Shown here: piece after piece, positions 35,195 to 47,460 of the stretch
Numbering within the stretch: position 1 is the stretch's first letter
How the letters are laid out: each line of letters begins with the position of its first letter
DNA from: Channallabes apus
Taxonomy: Eukaryota > Chordata > Actinopteri > Siluriformes > Clariidae
NCBI GenBank assembly: GCA_030522415.1
Contig: CM060124.1
Coordinates: 20,641,754-20,705,753 of the forward strand
Direction: 5' to 3'
DNA: 64,000 nt
Notes under the pieces: generated by a model
Told to the model about the DNA's origin: nothing
Seen by the model: the letters and a program-made list of their open reading frames with translations, nothing else
The model's database searches: none
Position numbers and translations under genes: made by a program

Positions 35195-35910
35195 TTTATG
35201 TTATACATATAATACAGAAAATGTGTGCGCCAAAAAAGCTACTGTACTTCTGAAATTTATGCAACATTGAAGTGACCAATCTTCCTTCCCTAAAAAGTTT
35301 AAGTTGATAGCTTCAGCTGTTTTGGAGAGATGATATGTTCCCCAAAAATGGTCATTTGTCAGCATTATACTGTCTCACTTCCAACAATAATCATTTAAAA
35401 TACAGATTTCTTCATGAAAATTCATAAAATTTGTCTAAGCTTCAAGAAGCATATGACCTGTAATAATTGTTTCTTAAATTGGTTTTTGATAAAAGCCCAA
35501 AAAGGAAAAAAATCTGTAGTGTCTTCTTAACAATTTAGCTTTTTGGAATAATAAAATTTTTGAGGTTTATGTCTTTTAATGTGAAATCAAAATCGCCCAA
35601 GTTTCATCTGAATGACAATTAAGATCATTAAGAGATTTTAATTTTTTTTTAAAAAGTTACAGGCACTACATAAAAAAGCATGAAATTGTAATTAGCAAAT
35701 GTGTTTCTTTTTATCTAAAAAAATATATAAATGTCTTTGCATATTTACAAAAAAACAAAACAAAGCAAGGGTCATGAGATAAGAAACATTATGTGTTATA
35801 AAGAATTATTTATGCTGTATGATCCTATCTGAAAATTAACCTTTTCACCTACAGAAGGGGAGACACTTTTTAGCACCAATACCATGTTTTGGCCGACTAC
35901 ATTGCACCAC
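35195..35910 (+). repeat. Unclassified ~0.7-kb repeat, copy 1
   Basis: Matches 56796-57535 in inverted orientation along its length: 'gcaacattgaagtgaccaat', 'atgacctgtaataattgt', 'gtttcatctgaatgacaatt', 'accatgttttggccgac' all have complements in the same reversed order there. It has no terminal repeats or reading frames that I can see. Confidence 0.7.
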
Positions 35911-35958
35911 AAATTTGCATCTGTAATACAATTTCTGGATATTGTTTAAAACTAAACA

Positions 35959-35962
<4 letters not shown>

Positions 35963-36017
<55 letters not shown>
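35963..36017. repeat. (ATA)n microsatellite
   Basis: About 18 trinucleotide units. Confidence 0.9.
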
Positions 36018-36018
<1 letters not shown>

Positions 36019-37437
36019 CTTTTAAGGAAAATGTCCTAAAATGTATTTTTGACAAATGATCATAAATCCCCCCAACAATTTAGGTATAAATAAAGTGTGT
36101 GGGAGGGGGGCATTTCAGTACAGCATCATATGAAAGTGCATTGAAAAAACTCCAACTAGATGAATGTTGAATGATTCAACATTGTGTTGTTGGTGTAGTT
36201 GGCCGAACTTCTAACAGTGGTATTTGTTGAGACAACAAGTAACATTGTGTACTTAAAAACTTTGAGACTCCGACTGAATGAACTGATAGATTCCAGTTGA
36301 GCCAGCAATTTACCCTCACTGAGATGCAATCACATGATTTTATCAACTTTTTTAAGTCTAACACATTGGAGGAAAAATATGAAAACTGTTCTTTATTATC
36401 TTCGAGTTTTAAAAAATGGTTATGATATTGTAACATAAACGAATCAGTAAGAGAGTGATACGCATTTGGTGTTATCCATGGATTTTATTGACCTTTAAAC
36501 AAAATCGAATGTGTATTCTGTTGGTTCATGCAGATTACTGGTTTAACTGGTTTTGGAAGAATAACGTTTTGTAAGTAATGTTTGTGTGTTTTAATTGTTG
36601 GGATATTGTTAGATGAACTTTTACATAAAAACAATCACTACATCACTGGGCTACAACTGACGTTTTAAATAGATGAGAAGTTGGGTTAATTTAACCCTAG
36701 AGAAATATAATTCATTGAGCCCACAAGCAATATTACTGTACTTGAGCAGATTAAATATTTTAATTAAAGACAATTCTTTTGAACTGTTTACATTGTCAAC
36801 TAAACAGCAATGTGAAATGTTATGTTTGGTGAGCAAATTTCTCTAAAAGTTGAGTAAACTTAAAAAAGTTGTGCAACTTCTTACTAAACTTTTTTACTTT
36901 AAGGCGGATTTTTTTTTTCAGTGTAAGCTGAAATGTTTTGCGTAAATAAACATGGAAAAACAGGCCACCTAGGAATTAAATTCCCAAACAGTGTAAAAAT
37001 GCTGTACTACAAGCTTCAATTTACAGTAAGTCCAACATAATTCTTAGAGGAAAATGCATACCAAATAATACCTTGATCCCATAATAGAGGGAGTGGATAA
37101 AATCATGTGAGAGTATTCTGTCTGATGAGGAAGGTTATTTGATTTTCAGTCCTTAGGGACAATTTGAGACTAGATCTTTTCAAGTACGTAGTATCTACAT
37201 TACACAGAGCCACTACAGCATTAAAGGCCCCAGCTTGGAAACCTTATAAAATCTGTTGATTAAAGAAGAACCAGATGTTTTTTGCACTTTATGTTGACTC
37301 AAACGAAAGCAAACGACTAAGCTGAAGGTCAGTACATGGCATGACTAAAATAGATTCCTGATGTAAGAATACACTTGTGTGGGTGTAGTTTCATCCTGAA
37401 AATCAGACATGAAGGAAAAACCTACAAGGTTGCTTTA
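36018..37437. other. Intergenic, mostly unrecognised
   Basis: AT-rich sequence. 36180-36920 ('ttgagtaaacttaaaaaag', 'tttttttcagtgtaa') looks like a decayed fish repeat, but I cannot name its family. Confidence 0.3.
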
Positions 37438-37525
37438 GATCAGGGGTGTCAAACTCATTTTAGGGTGAGGGCCGGATGAGAAGAAATGTGACCATGTGCG
37501 GGCCGAATTTGTTTTTTTAATCATA
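37438..37525. repeat. hAT-like terminal fragment
   Basis: 'caggggtgtcaaactcattt' followed by 'gagggccggatgag' and 'gcgggccgaa' is the terminal wording of a common hAT family. The opposite end was not found. Confidence 0.5.
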
Positions 37526-38249
37526 GTCCATCAAATTACAACAAATACACTATATTCTGTAAAACTGCATGTAACAAGTCCTCAGAAACTGTTCATTAAC
37601 ACTCTTATTCCTTTTTGGGGGAAAAACAATGCCAAGTAATGGCAAGCAAAATCCTTTCCTTTGAACGTGAATATTACTTGTCAGATAAGAAATAAAAAAT
37701 GCTGCAGACTCTGTGTACAGACAGTTACATTAAATATGAAGCTATAGGCTACAATATAATTTACAAACTAGAAAAACACTTCATAATTAAAAGAAACTGC
37801 CTTTAACAACTCAATAGTTTAGAAAGAATCATATACAAAAATACATTCTTTATGGTTAATGCAAATGAAAAAAATATATAATTCACTTTGGATATGAACA
37901 TTTTCCAAATGTTTCTAAAGTTTAGATCTTTGAAAACAAAACAAGTGTAAAATCAGCTTTTTACAGTATTTCATACAGCATACTGATATGATATACTATA
38001 TACAGTACTATTTGTATAGTAGCCAGAGAAAACCCTTCTTTCTTATTTGCATGTATTACAATCAGAAGTAAAGTTCAATTCCATCTTAAAATCTGGTTAT
38101 CTCTAAAAGTGTAACGGGAAAACTGCACTAAACAAATTCTTTCCAAATAAACTAAAAAATTACTTGTCTGTTTCGACATTTAAAACTTTATCTTCTTATG
38201 CAAAAACAAAAATGTAAAAAAGATATGCTTAGAAGTGGAACAGGAGTTT
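37526..38249. other. Intergenic, AT-rich, no repeat recognised
   Basis: About 720 bp without a recognisable element. It would be the 3' UTR if the minus-strand candidate exon at 38250-38330 is real. Confidence 0.3.
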
Positions 38250-38330
38250 TCACTTAGCATCATCCACGTCGCTCTTCAGTGGTTCTTCAGTTATCAGTCT
38301 CGGCTCAGAATAAGATTTGTAGGGAAACGA
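38250..38330 (-). CDS. Candidate terminal exon of an unidentified gene
   Basis: The complement reads, up to a TGA at 38250-38252, SYSEPRLITEEPLKSDVDDA plus a final K, an acidic tail-like peptide with higher GC than its surroundings. The frame is open for 26 codons. A weak acceptor (TTATTCTGAG) could begin the exon. I do not recognise the protein and found no partner exon between here and 55 kb on the minus strand, so it may be chance or a relic. Confidence 0.2.
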   Translation of the reverse strand, partial: SFPYKSYSEPRLITEEPLKSDVDDAK

Positions 38331-38511
38331 TCAGTGATTAATTTATACTATTCTTATGACTAAGCTTTGATTGATTAATGTTCTTGTATGAAATGTAACT
38401 GATTCAAAAATCCACTGCTATCTGTACAGACTGTGTGATTGCCATTATCTGTTTTGATTGTGTGATCTTGTAGGATCACGAAGAATCATTTTACACAGTA
38501 GCTTGTATCTA

Positions 38512-38890
38512 GGCGGCACGGTGGTGTAGTGATTAATTGCCTTGCACCTCAAGGGTCCGGGTTTGATTTCCGGCCAGACATGATTCCCGTCTCTGTGTGC
38601 ATGGAGTTTGCATGTTCTCCCCGTGCTTGGTGGGTTTCCTCTGGGTACTCCGGTTTCCTCCCACAGTCCAAGATATGCAGATTAGGCTAACTGGCATTCC
38701 CAAATTGCCCGTAGTGTGTGAATGTGTGTGTGAGTGTACGGTATGTGTGTGTGCCCTGCGGTGGATTGGCACGCTGTCCAGGGTGTACCCCCGCCTCGTG
38801 CCCTAAGCCTCCTGGGATAGGCTCCAGGTCCCAGCGACCCTGAATAATAAAGGATAAAGCGGTATAGAAAATGAGTGAGTGAGTGAGTGA
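38512..38890 (+). mobile_element. tRNA-derived SINE, family 1, full length
   Basis: Complete head, body and (TGAG)n tail. GTATCTA flanks it at 38505-38511 and 38891-38897 as a target-site duplication. The A-box region carries a small deletion ('tagtgattaattgcc'). Confidence 0.85.
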
Positions 38891-39451
38891 GTATCTAATC
38901 ACAAACTTGTCATGCTGACTGCGTTTATAGCCTTGTTTCTAAACTGACATGAGCGTGTTAGGAAAACATCCAAGGCAAGGTTTGAAACTATCCAGAATCC
39001 AAACCATTCTTATTTCAGTTTTCAGTTCTCTTTAAACAGTCGTCCAATCAGTTTTGATTTAGACAAAGGCAGATTTGTTTTGTTACTGTTTCCCTACTGT
39101 AGGTCGCTACAGATACTATTAATAATTAAAACCTTTCTGTTAATGATCAAGTAGTACTGTGCAGCCTAGACAAGTCCCTGTGAGGTTGATTAAAGTATTA
39201 GATTAATGGTTACTTGGCCAAGCCATAATTAATGATTAACTTACAGTACTAAAAGTTAGTGAAGGCGATGTGGAATGTAAACAGGCTTCACAGCTCAGGT
39301 GTGCGCAATAAATTTAATTTAAAGCCACCATGGAAACAAATCTGCTTCATGAATGAGTTGTAAACTTGGGATGTTTGTTTTCTTCTCCTTTTCACTTCTT
39401 CATTCATTTCAAGCATTACCGTTTACTCCAAATCTGCATTACTGAAAGGAT

Positions 39452-40060
39452 ACCCTATAGGTCTTTCAATTTAATTAAATTTCATTTGTATACCACTTTT
39501 ATCAATGGTCATTGTTGCAAACAGCTTTACAGAATCAAAACAAAATTAGGGAAATGTGTATGAAATGTGTGAGAAAATAAGGATGAAGCAAAATGATCAT
39601 ATTGTCCCTGATCATTGAGCAAGCCGAGGGGTGATGATACGACAAGAAAAAACTCCCTGAGATGGCAATAGGAAGGAAACCTTAAAAGAATTAAACTTTA
39701 AGAGGAACCAGACTCAACAGGGAACCCGTTCTCATTCGGCCTAAAACGTACTGTAAAGCAAGAACTGTTTTGTTATAGGAGGCTGGAAGTTCAATGTAAT
39801 AGAAAGTGTTTAAGTTAATACTGTATGAAGTCCAGTTTCACTATTAGAGGCTCAGGTACTGTACAAAACTGTAGGAAATTCCAGTTCTGAACTATTAAGC
39901 AACTACAGTCACAAGTCATCAGAAAACAGCTGTTCCAGGACCGTCCTCATGGTAAAGTGGATCCATCCCCAGTCACCACACACTTCCCAAGCATACCACC
40001 AGGATGAGTCAGATAGGCCTGGAAGAATTTTCAATGAGTTCATGGGAGTATAATATACTC
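39452..40060 (-). mobile_element. 5'-truncated L2-like LINE 3' end, older copy
   Basis: In complement shares the 3' UTR blocks of the LINE at 514-5538 ('gaacgggttccctgttgagt', 'agctgtttgcaacaatga') but is clearly more diverged, i.e. another subfamily or an older insertion. Confidence 0.7.
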
Positions 40061-40879
40061 AGCTTATTCACATATTAATTTTATGCTAAAATGTTAAGGA
40101 AAAAACACCAAACATAAGCAGACATCCACAAAGTTTTATAACCGCATTAATACATCGATCTCACATTTCTGTTTATTATCCTTGAGATTCCTGATTATGG
40201 TTCACAATGAGGATTATAATCAGTGTTGCATGTTAAGACTGAAAAGCTCAGCTCTCTCTATATATATAAAGACTCATTAAAAAAAGCCATGCAATGAAAG
40301 CAACTGTTTGTCATCCCCTGAGACTTTTCCTAGTACTGGTTACTTAGCCAGACTGTGTAGAAGGTGACCAACAACCCAAAGGCCATTTTAACAGAAGTCT
40401 GAAGGCTTTTACTAGAAAATCTTCCCAAATTGTGTTTATGGTAGTACAGCTACACAGAAACCACTCCTCGGTGCGAGGCACATAACTGCTCACAAAAAGC
40501 ACCTATAGGACTTAAAGGCCATGAAACAAGATTCTATGATTGGACAAAAATAACTGTAAGCTTTTTGATTAAAACATACCAGCAAGATTGTGTGGGGAAA
40601 CAGTCCGTTGATGTTCTTGACAAATAGATGAGTAGATACAAAGACAATCCCCCAGTCAACTTGAGAGAGTTGGAGATTTTTTTGCAAAGAGGAAGAGGAA
40701 AAGATTCACCAAACCCAAATGTACCAAGCATGTAGCGCAATCACCATGACCTAAGGCTGTACAAATTAAGCTTCAACAAATTTTTATATGTCACTTCAAA
40801 TAAATGTAAAAAAAAAAAAAAAAAGAAGGAAAACTTCTTTATGCATTTACATTATTGAGAGGAGTTTTTGCAGATTGAT

Positions 40880-41690
40880 GAGTAGAGCTGTGGTCAAGAC
40901 AAGTTGAGCCCAAGAACAGGACTAACTGAGATCAAGTTAAGGCCAAGTCTTGCCACACCAAGACTATGATTAAATGCACGTGAGAGAGAGTCAAAACCCA
41001 GCCCAAAGAACATGAAATAATTTCTAGACCAATCCTGTATTTTAAATACCTGGTGTCAGTTATGCATCATGGCAAAGATTAGGCAGTTTTCAACAAGATG
41101 GAACACCCTCTTGTCAAACTTTGTGCATGCAACAAGATAAGACAAATTTTTTTGTCAAAACTAAAACCATGTTAAGTGAGACCTATATCAAAATTATTTT
41201 TAAATAAAAATATAAATAATAATAATAAATAATAATAATAATTTAAAAAGGCGGCACGGTGGTGTAGTGGTTAGCACTGTCGCCTTGCACCTCCAGGGTC
41301 CGGGTTCAATTCCCGGCCAGGCTCGATTCCCGTCCCTGTGTGCATGGAGTTTGCATGTTCTCCCCGTGCTTGGTGGGTTTCCTCCGGGTACTCCGGTTTC
41401 CTCCCATAGTCCAAAGACATGCAGATTAGGCTAATTGGCGTTCCCAAATTGACCATGTGTGTGTGTGTGTGTGTGTGTGTGCTCTGCGATGGATTGGCAC
41501 GTTGTCCAGGGTGTACCCTGCCTCGTGCCCTGAGTCTCCTGGGATAGGCTCCAGGTCCCCCGCGACCCTAAATACAGGATAAAGCGGTATAGAAGATGAA
41601 TGAATGAATAATTTAAAAACTAGTACAAATTTCAGCAAGTCCAAGACAAGTCCAGGTCAGTGCAGGAAATGTCTTGAGATTGGACTCAAG
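40880..41690. repeat. Simple-motif-rich repeat around a SINE
   Basis: Both sides of the SINE at 41250-41606 carry iterations of 'caagaccaag/caagtccaag'-type words ('gtccaagacaagtccaggtc', 'gatcaagttaaggccaagtc'). It probably represents one older dispersed repeat split by the SINE. Confidence 0.4.
41250..41606 (+). mobile_element. tRNA-derived SINE, family 1, full length
   Basis: Intact A-box (TAGTGGTTAGCAC) and B-box (GGGTTCAATTCCC) words, body and (TGAA)n tail. AATAATTTAAAAA at 41237-41249 is exactly repeated at 41607-41619. Confidence 0.9.
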
Positions 41691-41699
41691 TCCTACAGA

Positions 41700-42330
41700 T
41701 AAGAAATGAAAAGAATAGAATATAGATAAGAAATAGAATTTCTTTAGAAACGACAGGTAACATAAAAAAGACAATCAGACCAGACAGACAGAAAGACTGC
41801 AAGTGCTGGCTTCTCTCAAATAAACATTGTGCAATCTAATAGGGGCTGAACTGTCAGCCTCTATCTGGAGTTCTGAACTGGTGTTAGTTTTGGAGCACAG
41901 CTCCCTCATTCCAGCCAACGCACCAACTATAACCAAAAAATATATATATTTTACTGGCAGCTCATACCTAAATTTGGAAAACATCTGTATCATGCCATTT
42001 CCCAAGTCCTGAAAGTTTCCCAGCCTTGGGATCTTCTCTCATATACATACTGGATTATCAAGCTCCACCAGGCTCTCCCAGTAAAATCGCCATCGCAAAA
42101 GTAACCTGTTCAAAGTGAATGTTATTTTTGTTGTAAGGAGCCATAATGTCTGTGAACCAGTTTTATGGAATCTGGAGCATGCCAATCACTGAAATTGAGA
42201 TGTTGGTGCCCGATCCAGGGTTTTGCATACTGCAAAATTTCCATTTTTCTGTCAGATTAAACTACAAGAAATGACAACAATGCATGTGCACAAACAGGAA
42301 TTCAACTATGAATGTGATACTAACATAAGC
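41700..42330 (-). repeat. Unidentified, possibly gag-like remnant
   Basis: The complement has short frames such as DIMAPYNKNNIHFEQVTFAM followed in another frame by FTGRAWWSL and ETFRTWEMA, loosely like the capsid block of Ty3-type Gag proteins. Stops and frameshifts break it up. Weak evidence. Confidence 0.25.
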
Positions 42331-42974
42331 TACTCTAACACATGATACACACAACGGGTGCTAGACCAGTGGTTCTCAAAGTGTGTGGCGCCCCACTAGT
42401 GGGGAATACAGACATGACAGGTGGGGCGCAATGAACGGGAGGGAATTGGTGGAAAATAATAGGAAAAAACTAAACAATCACACAAAAATAAATGGATCAT
42501 TAATACAAGTAAATTTAACATAACATCAGTTGTGGGCCGGGAGAAAAAGTGGAACCATAGTGGAACAATAACGGTTTAACGTCGGACAAACTTGAGCAGC
42601 GCTGCTCGAATCACAAACCTGCGCGAGCCACTGGGCAGCGCTGCGCGACGCTGACAGAAATAAACCGCGCCTACCATCAAAATACATTTTACCCCGCTGG
42701 GATGCGCACGTACAAACCAGGCATGGCAAGGCGGAAACAATATTAAACAGTCCTGACATTTTAAGTAAATTGTTTTTAAATAAAACACAGGGGGTCGCGC
42801 AGGTTTGTGATTCGAGCGGCGCTGCGTGATCCACCGGGCTGCGCGAATAAACCAGATCATCACTGCGCTATCCAGATAGTCGCGCTGCGCTGTATTTGCG
42901 CAGATATTTGGTTCAATCGGGTGCCGCGGTTTCGTCCCACTTTTGATGTGTTTGGCTTCACATACACTTCGACA

Positions 42975-43232
42975 ATGGAAGAAGACGCTGCAGCAGCAGT
43001 GAGTTTGCTTACATGTGACGAAACCAACAACGAGGAGATTGTAAAGAAAAAAGGTGCCTCGTCTGTGGTGTGGAATTGGTTTGGATATAAGAAAAGTGAT
43101 ACGAATGAGATGAACGTGATTTGTGAGGTACGCAAGTGCACTGTTTTAACAAGTGGTGGAAACACATCAAACCTTTTCTATCATCTGAAATCCAAGCATC
43201 CAAACGAATATGGCCAAAGTAAAAATAAATAA
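42975..43232 (+). CDS. BED-type zinc-finger fragment (ZBED/hAT N-terminus)
   Basis: From ATG 42975: acidic start (MEEDAAAAVSL), then SSVVWNWFGYKK, a paired Cys segment (ICEVRKCTV, with three residues between the cysteines), GGNTSNLFYHLKSKHPNEYG with the two histidines of a BED finger, and a stop at 43232. This is the N-terminus typical of hAT transposases or ZBED proteins; the rest is missing. The Cys spacing differs from the usual C-x2-C. Confidence 0.6.
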   Translation: MEEDAAAAVSLLTCDETNNEEIVKKKGASSVVWNWFGYKKSDTNEMNVICEVRKCTVLTSGGNTSNLFYHLKSKHPNEYGQSKNK

Positions 43233-43459
43233 ATAAATGCGGCAAACCCCAGCAATTCACAGTTTAAATAAAATTACATTATGTAAAACAGTTTCTTTGT
43301 GTTTGAATTTTTATTTATGTATTTTCAGATACAAATTGCTATATTGTGATATAGCAATTGTGATTGTGATCATTATCGAGGTAGATAATTGCTTCTACCG
43401 TGATAGAAGATTTTGGTTATATCGCCCACCACTAATGAAGCCTAACTTGAGCTTGCTTC

Positions 43460-43690
43460 ATGGTGGTGATGGTGGGGGCAGAAGAGAGAACCGCGTGTGT
43501 TTTGTGTCTTAAACCGCTGGCAGCAGACCGCATGAGACCCAACAAATTAGGAAGACACTTAGAGACAACACACTCCAGTCACATTAATAAGCCACTCGAC
43601 TTCTTTCAAAGAAAGCTGGCAGAATACAGACAGCAGGAGAATCGCACGGTAACATCTGAATCAGTGGACAGCAAAGCACAAATGGCTTAA
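43460..43690 (+). CDS. Second BED-type zinc-finger fragment
   Basis: Contains CVLCLKPLAADRMRPNKLGR followed by HLETTH, a C-x2-C...H-x4-H BED finger like those of ZBED5/hAT-derived proteins. HINKPLDFFQRKL and a stop follow. It is unrelated in detail to the finger at 42975-43232. Likely the exon belonging to the outer element. Confidence 0.6.
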   Translation: MVVMVGAEERTACVLCLKPLAADRMRPNKLGRHLETTHSSHINKPLDFFQRKLAEYRQQENRTVTSESVDSKAQMA

Positions 43691-44289
43691 TTCAAAGTTG
43701 CATACAGAATTGGCCAGTGCAAAAAAAAACTACAAACGATTGCTGAGCAGCTAATAAACATGGGGTCAATTATGCAAAGATAAGTGCCAACGTAAGCCTT
43801 TTATAACAATTGCATGTGTATTTTATCTGTTTTTAACTTGGTGTTGTTTGATCTTATTGGTTTAGAAATTGATATTTCAATAAACAGTAAACTTGGGCGA
43901 TTTCATTATTATTTTGTTAACAAGTGGGGCTTGAAAATTCGCTCACCCCCTTAAGTGGGGAATGACAGAAAAAGTTTGAGAACCACTGTGCTAGACTCAC
44001 ATGATACCACAAGCGGTAACATAAATAGCTGAACTATTAAGAACATAACACAAAACAGGTGATGTGAATAAGGGCATGTGATATACAATAGGTATACAAT
44101 CTATACATGTGCTGTTCTGCCTGTCGTCAAGATGTTAACATCAGAGTCCTATAAAGTAAATGGTAATTTCACTCTTAAAAATATTTCAGCAATTGCAGAC
44201 ACAAGCCATCAAAGAAAAACTATCAATATCCTTGTCATTAATATTAAATGGGACTGTCCTTTTTATCACATGTATGTGTAAGCAGAGAA

Positions 44290-44590
44290 AATAGGGCCAC
44301 CCCTAAGAGCAGTGAGGCATCTGGATGTATCAGGCAGGTCCAAAGAGCAGAAGTGGTCAGGATCACTGATTCATCAGAAGTGTCATGTTATGATTAGCTA
44401 TGACAGCATAACTAAAAAGGAGAGCCAGAAGAAAGCGCACAAGGGTTTCCTGGGAAGTAAGACAACCAGTCACTTCACTGTCAACAAAGTAGGAGAAGAC
44501 AGCATCTAAACATAATAGTTCACCATAAACCTCTCTGCCCACAAATCCCGTAGATCTGCTCCTTTTATCTAAGGAAACTATATACAAAAG
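44290..44590 (-). mobile_element. L2-like LINE 3' UTR fragment
   Basis: In complement reads 'aaaggagcagatctacggga', 'tatggtgaactattatgttt', 'tagttatgctgtcatagcta', matching the start of the 3' UTR of the LINE at 4560-4760. Both ends are truncated. Confidence 0.75.
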
Positions 44591-44739
44591 GCTTGATCAA
44601 ATATATACGGAAAGCTTGACTGATCAATAGTCTGAATCCTACAAATTAACTGACCATCCCTTGTGTAGTTTTAACGACACTAGATACCAACAAATAGCTC
44701 ACATCTGTTGATCAAATTGGCATGACAGGTCATAAAATA

Positions 44740-45119
44740 AGCGGCACGGTGGTGTAGTGGTTAGCACTGTCGCCTTGCACCTCCAGGGTCTGGGTTCAAT
44801 TCCCGGCCAGGCTCGATTCCCGTCTCTGTGTGCATGTAGTTTGCATGTTCTCCCCGTGCTTGGTGGGTTTCCTCCGGGTACTCCGGTTTCCTCCCACAGT
44901 CCAAAGATATGCAGGTTAGGCTAATTGGTGTTCCCAAATTGACCGTAGTGTGTGATGTGTGTGTGGGTGTGTGAGTGTGTGTATGTGTGTGTGCCCTGCG
45001 ATGGATTGGCACCCTGTCCAGGGTGTACCCTGCCTTGTGCCCGAAGCCTCCTGGGATAGGCTCCAGGTCCCCTGCGACCCTGAATAGAGGATAAAGCGGT
45101 ATAGAAGATGAATGAATGA
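44740..45119 (+). mobile_element. tRNA-derived SINE, family 1, full length
   Basis: Complete copy with (TGAA)n tail. AGGTCATAAAATA at 44727-44739 is repeated exactly at 45120-45132. Confidence 0.9.
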
Positions 45120-45163
45120 AGGTCATAAAATACCAGCAGTTCACTAAGGTAAAGTGGTGTGGC

Positions 45164-45405
45164 CCAAGACTATTTTATGCATTATAGGTCTGGGTTTCTC
45201 ACCATGCGGAAGGCCCAGGTTCGATTCCCAGCCAATGCCCAAACCCCAGCCACTGGGTCGGTCAGTGCCGGTCCCTAGCCTAGATAAATGGAAGAGTTGT
45301 GTCAGGAAGGGACAAAACCTGTGCCAAATTGTTGTGCTGATCGGATGGTCCGCTGTGGCAACCCCTCGACGGAGGCATCTGAAAGACTAACAACAACAAC
45401 AGTAG
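45164..45405 (+). mobile_element. SINE family 2 with (AAC)n tail
   Basis: tRNA-like B box 'aggttcgattcccagcc', body 'ggttgtgtcaggaaggg'-like and 'ggtccgctgtggcaacccct', tail (AAC)n. The head is partly degraded. Confidence 0.7.
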
Positions 45406-46320
45406 TATTCTAAAATCAATGTGAAATGTTTACTGAAAGCCAGTGCATTGTGCATAAGCTGATATCTTCTGTTTCTAGTGAGCACTCTGGCTACTGCATT
45501 CTAAACTAAGTAGAACTTGTTTATACACCAATCCAACCTAAACACGTGAATAATTTTTTTTTCAGAATTTAGTGACATTATATTGTATTTCTTATTTTAG
45601 CAATATTTATAAAATGAACAAAGCTATACCTTTATTTATTCATATTGTCTACTCAAGTTTCAAATGAAAGATCAATAATCATACGCAGGGCATGGAGGAG
45701 TTGAGAGAGTGAGTAATAATGATGAGCTCGCACGTCTGCACCAAATTTGGCAGTATGCAAAGTTACTATCTACATTTACCAGACCTTCCTGATCACATAT
45801 TACTTAAAGGATTCTTGCCATCAACAGAGAACAGATCAGCACTATATTCTGTATTCACTGCATGAGCACAATCAAATGTGTTACAAATCCCCATGACTTG
45901 TAATATTTGGTTACCATTAACTCTGAATGAAATGAGAACTGTGTAACCCTGGCCGCCACATTTCATAACATGTTTATTTGGGTTGACAAAAATAGCTAGA
46001 CGATGAATATGACAGAGGGGGATCTATGTGGACTCATAGTCTTGACTTTATTGTATGACAAAGAAACAAACACAGAATGAGTAATTTCAGAGGAAACCAC
46101 CCTGGTGGTCTTCCACTGTCACATTTGATGTGCTGGAATGTACACATTGCATCACAGTATAAACTGTTACTGTAGCTATAAATTAAACAAAATAAAGGAC
46201 CTATTGTAACACACTATTGCTATCACACTATACCACATAAATAAAACACACAGAAAGGCCAGTAATTGCATTGTTTGGAATGCTTATAAAAGTGCATTCG
46301 TTTTGAAATATATGACGTAT
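45406..46320. other. Intergenic, nothing recognised
   Basis: AT-rich; no credible reading frame, splice pattern or repeat family found. Confidence 0.4.
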
Positions 46321-46321
46321 T

Positions 46322-46325
<4 letters not shown>

Positions 46326-46408
<83 letters not shown>

Positions 46409-46411
46409 TTT
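46326..46411. repeat. (TA)n followed by poly-T
   Basis: About 32 TA units and then 21 T residues. Confidence 0.95.
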
Positions 46412-47460
46412 CCCCTTTTCTTTTCCTCTATAATCATCATTCAAAATGATGTGTTTATTATAGTGCATCCTACAGGCTAACATGTCCAAATATACAAATA
46501 ACTGTGACTTTTGACATTATGGTTAAACCTCAGTCAAACAGTAAAGGTATTCAGGGTTCATGTACCCATTATGCATATATATACAGTATATAGATGTATA
46601 CTATATATAAATTTGACTGCCTCACTATATGGAAATCACTTGTATGGATGCTTCTTTTTTTGTGTCGTGTTTCCCTTAAACTAACCAACATATTCTAACC
46701 ATAGCTTTTGCATAGGACAAAAACCACACACACACACACACAGACACACACACGCACACGCACACACAAAACACGCCTCCTGGTGAGTCAACGAAAAAAT
46801 TTCCGTTTGATAATGCAACAGCTTTTTTTTCAGTGCATTCTATACATTCACACAAGTATGTAAAGAGGAAGTTCTGTCAGTTTAACTGAAACAGAAAGAA
46901 TGATGTAGGAGGATGACATCTGCAATGAAACTGTCCTGAAACCGAATATGAAGGTTCTTTTACTTAAAATCTAATGGTGAAATACGATTGTTATTCATTG
47001 TGCCTTAAAAAATGTTAGGTTTAAAAATCATTCACTTTTAAAAACTAATACCATGCACAATACTTTTAAAAGAATGCATTATGCATAAAATAATATCTTT
47101 TTCGGGGAGGTTTTTTAGTACTCTGAAGACTCATACTGACCTGAGAAGTCATACATGTGATGAATGGTAGATTTCCAGCAAATCTATTAATACCAAACAG
47201 TTTATTAATACGCTTCCCGCTTACCCTTTAAAAACCAGCGTTCCTCCGATTGAGTCTTTGTTTTTTAATTACAGTATACAGTGATAAAAAGGTTTTAATG
47301 CATGGTTGAAAATAATGCTAGATAGGATACTATAGGAGCATGACAATAGGAATTAAGGCTGCTAAAAAGTTGTACCACAAGTTGTTTAATGTGTGTGTTT
47401 CAGAATATGTTTGATAGGATTATATAGTTTGCTATGTATAAAAATATAATATCAGAAAAA
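46412..47460. other. Intergenic, nothing recognised
   Basis: Contains a (CA)n tract at about 46728-46768. Otherwise unremarkable AT-rich sequence. Confidence 0.4.

Larger units (their letters stand above)
42367..43988 (+). mobile_element. hAT-type element with exact 8-bp target duplication
   Basis: Termini CAGTGGTTCTCAAA (42367-42380) and TTTGAGAACCACTG (43975-43988) are exact inverted repeats. TGCTAGAC flanks both ends (42359-42366 and 43989-43996). An internal inverted repeat joins about 42590-42650 and 42793-42835 ('cgaatcacaaacctgcgcg' and its complement). It carries two BED-type zinc-finger frames but no DDE transposase core, so it is non-autonomous and possibly composite. Confidence 0.88.

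Noticed and set aside
40490..40740. Overlapping minus-strand frames of 65-68 codons
   Set aside because: Two different frames over the same stretch, no start context, splice signal or recognisable motif.
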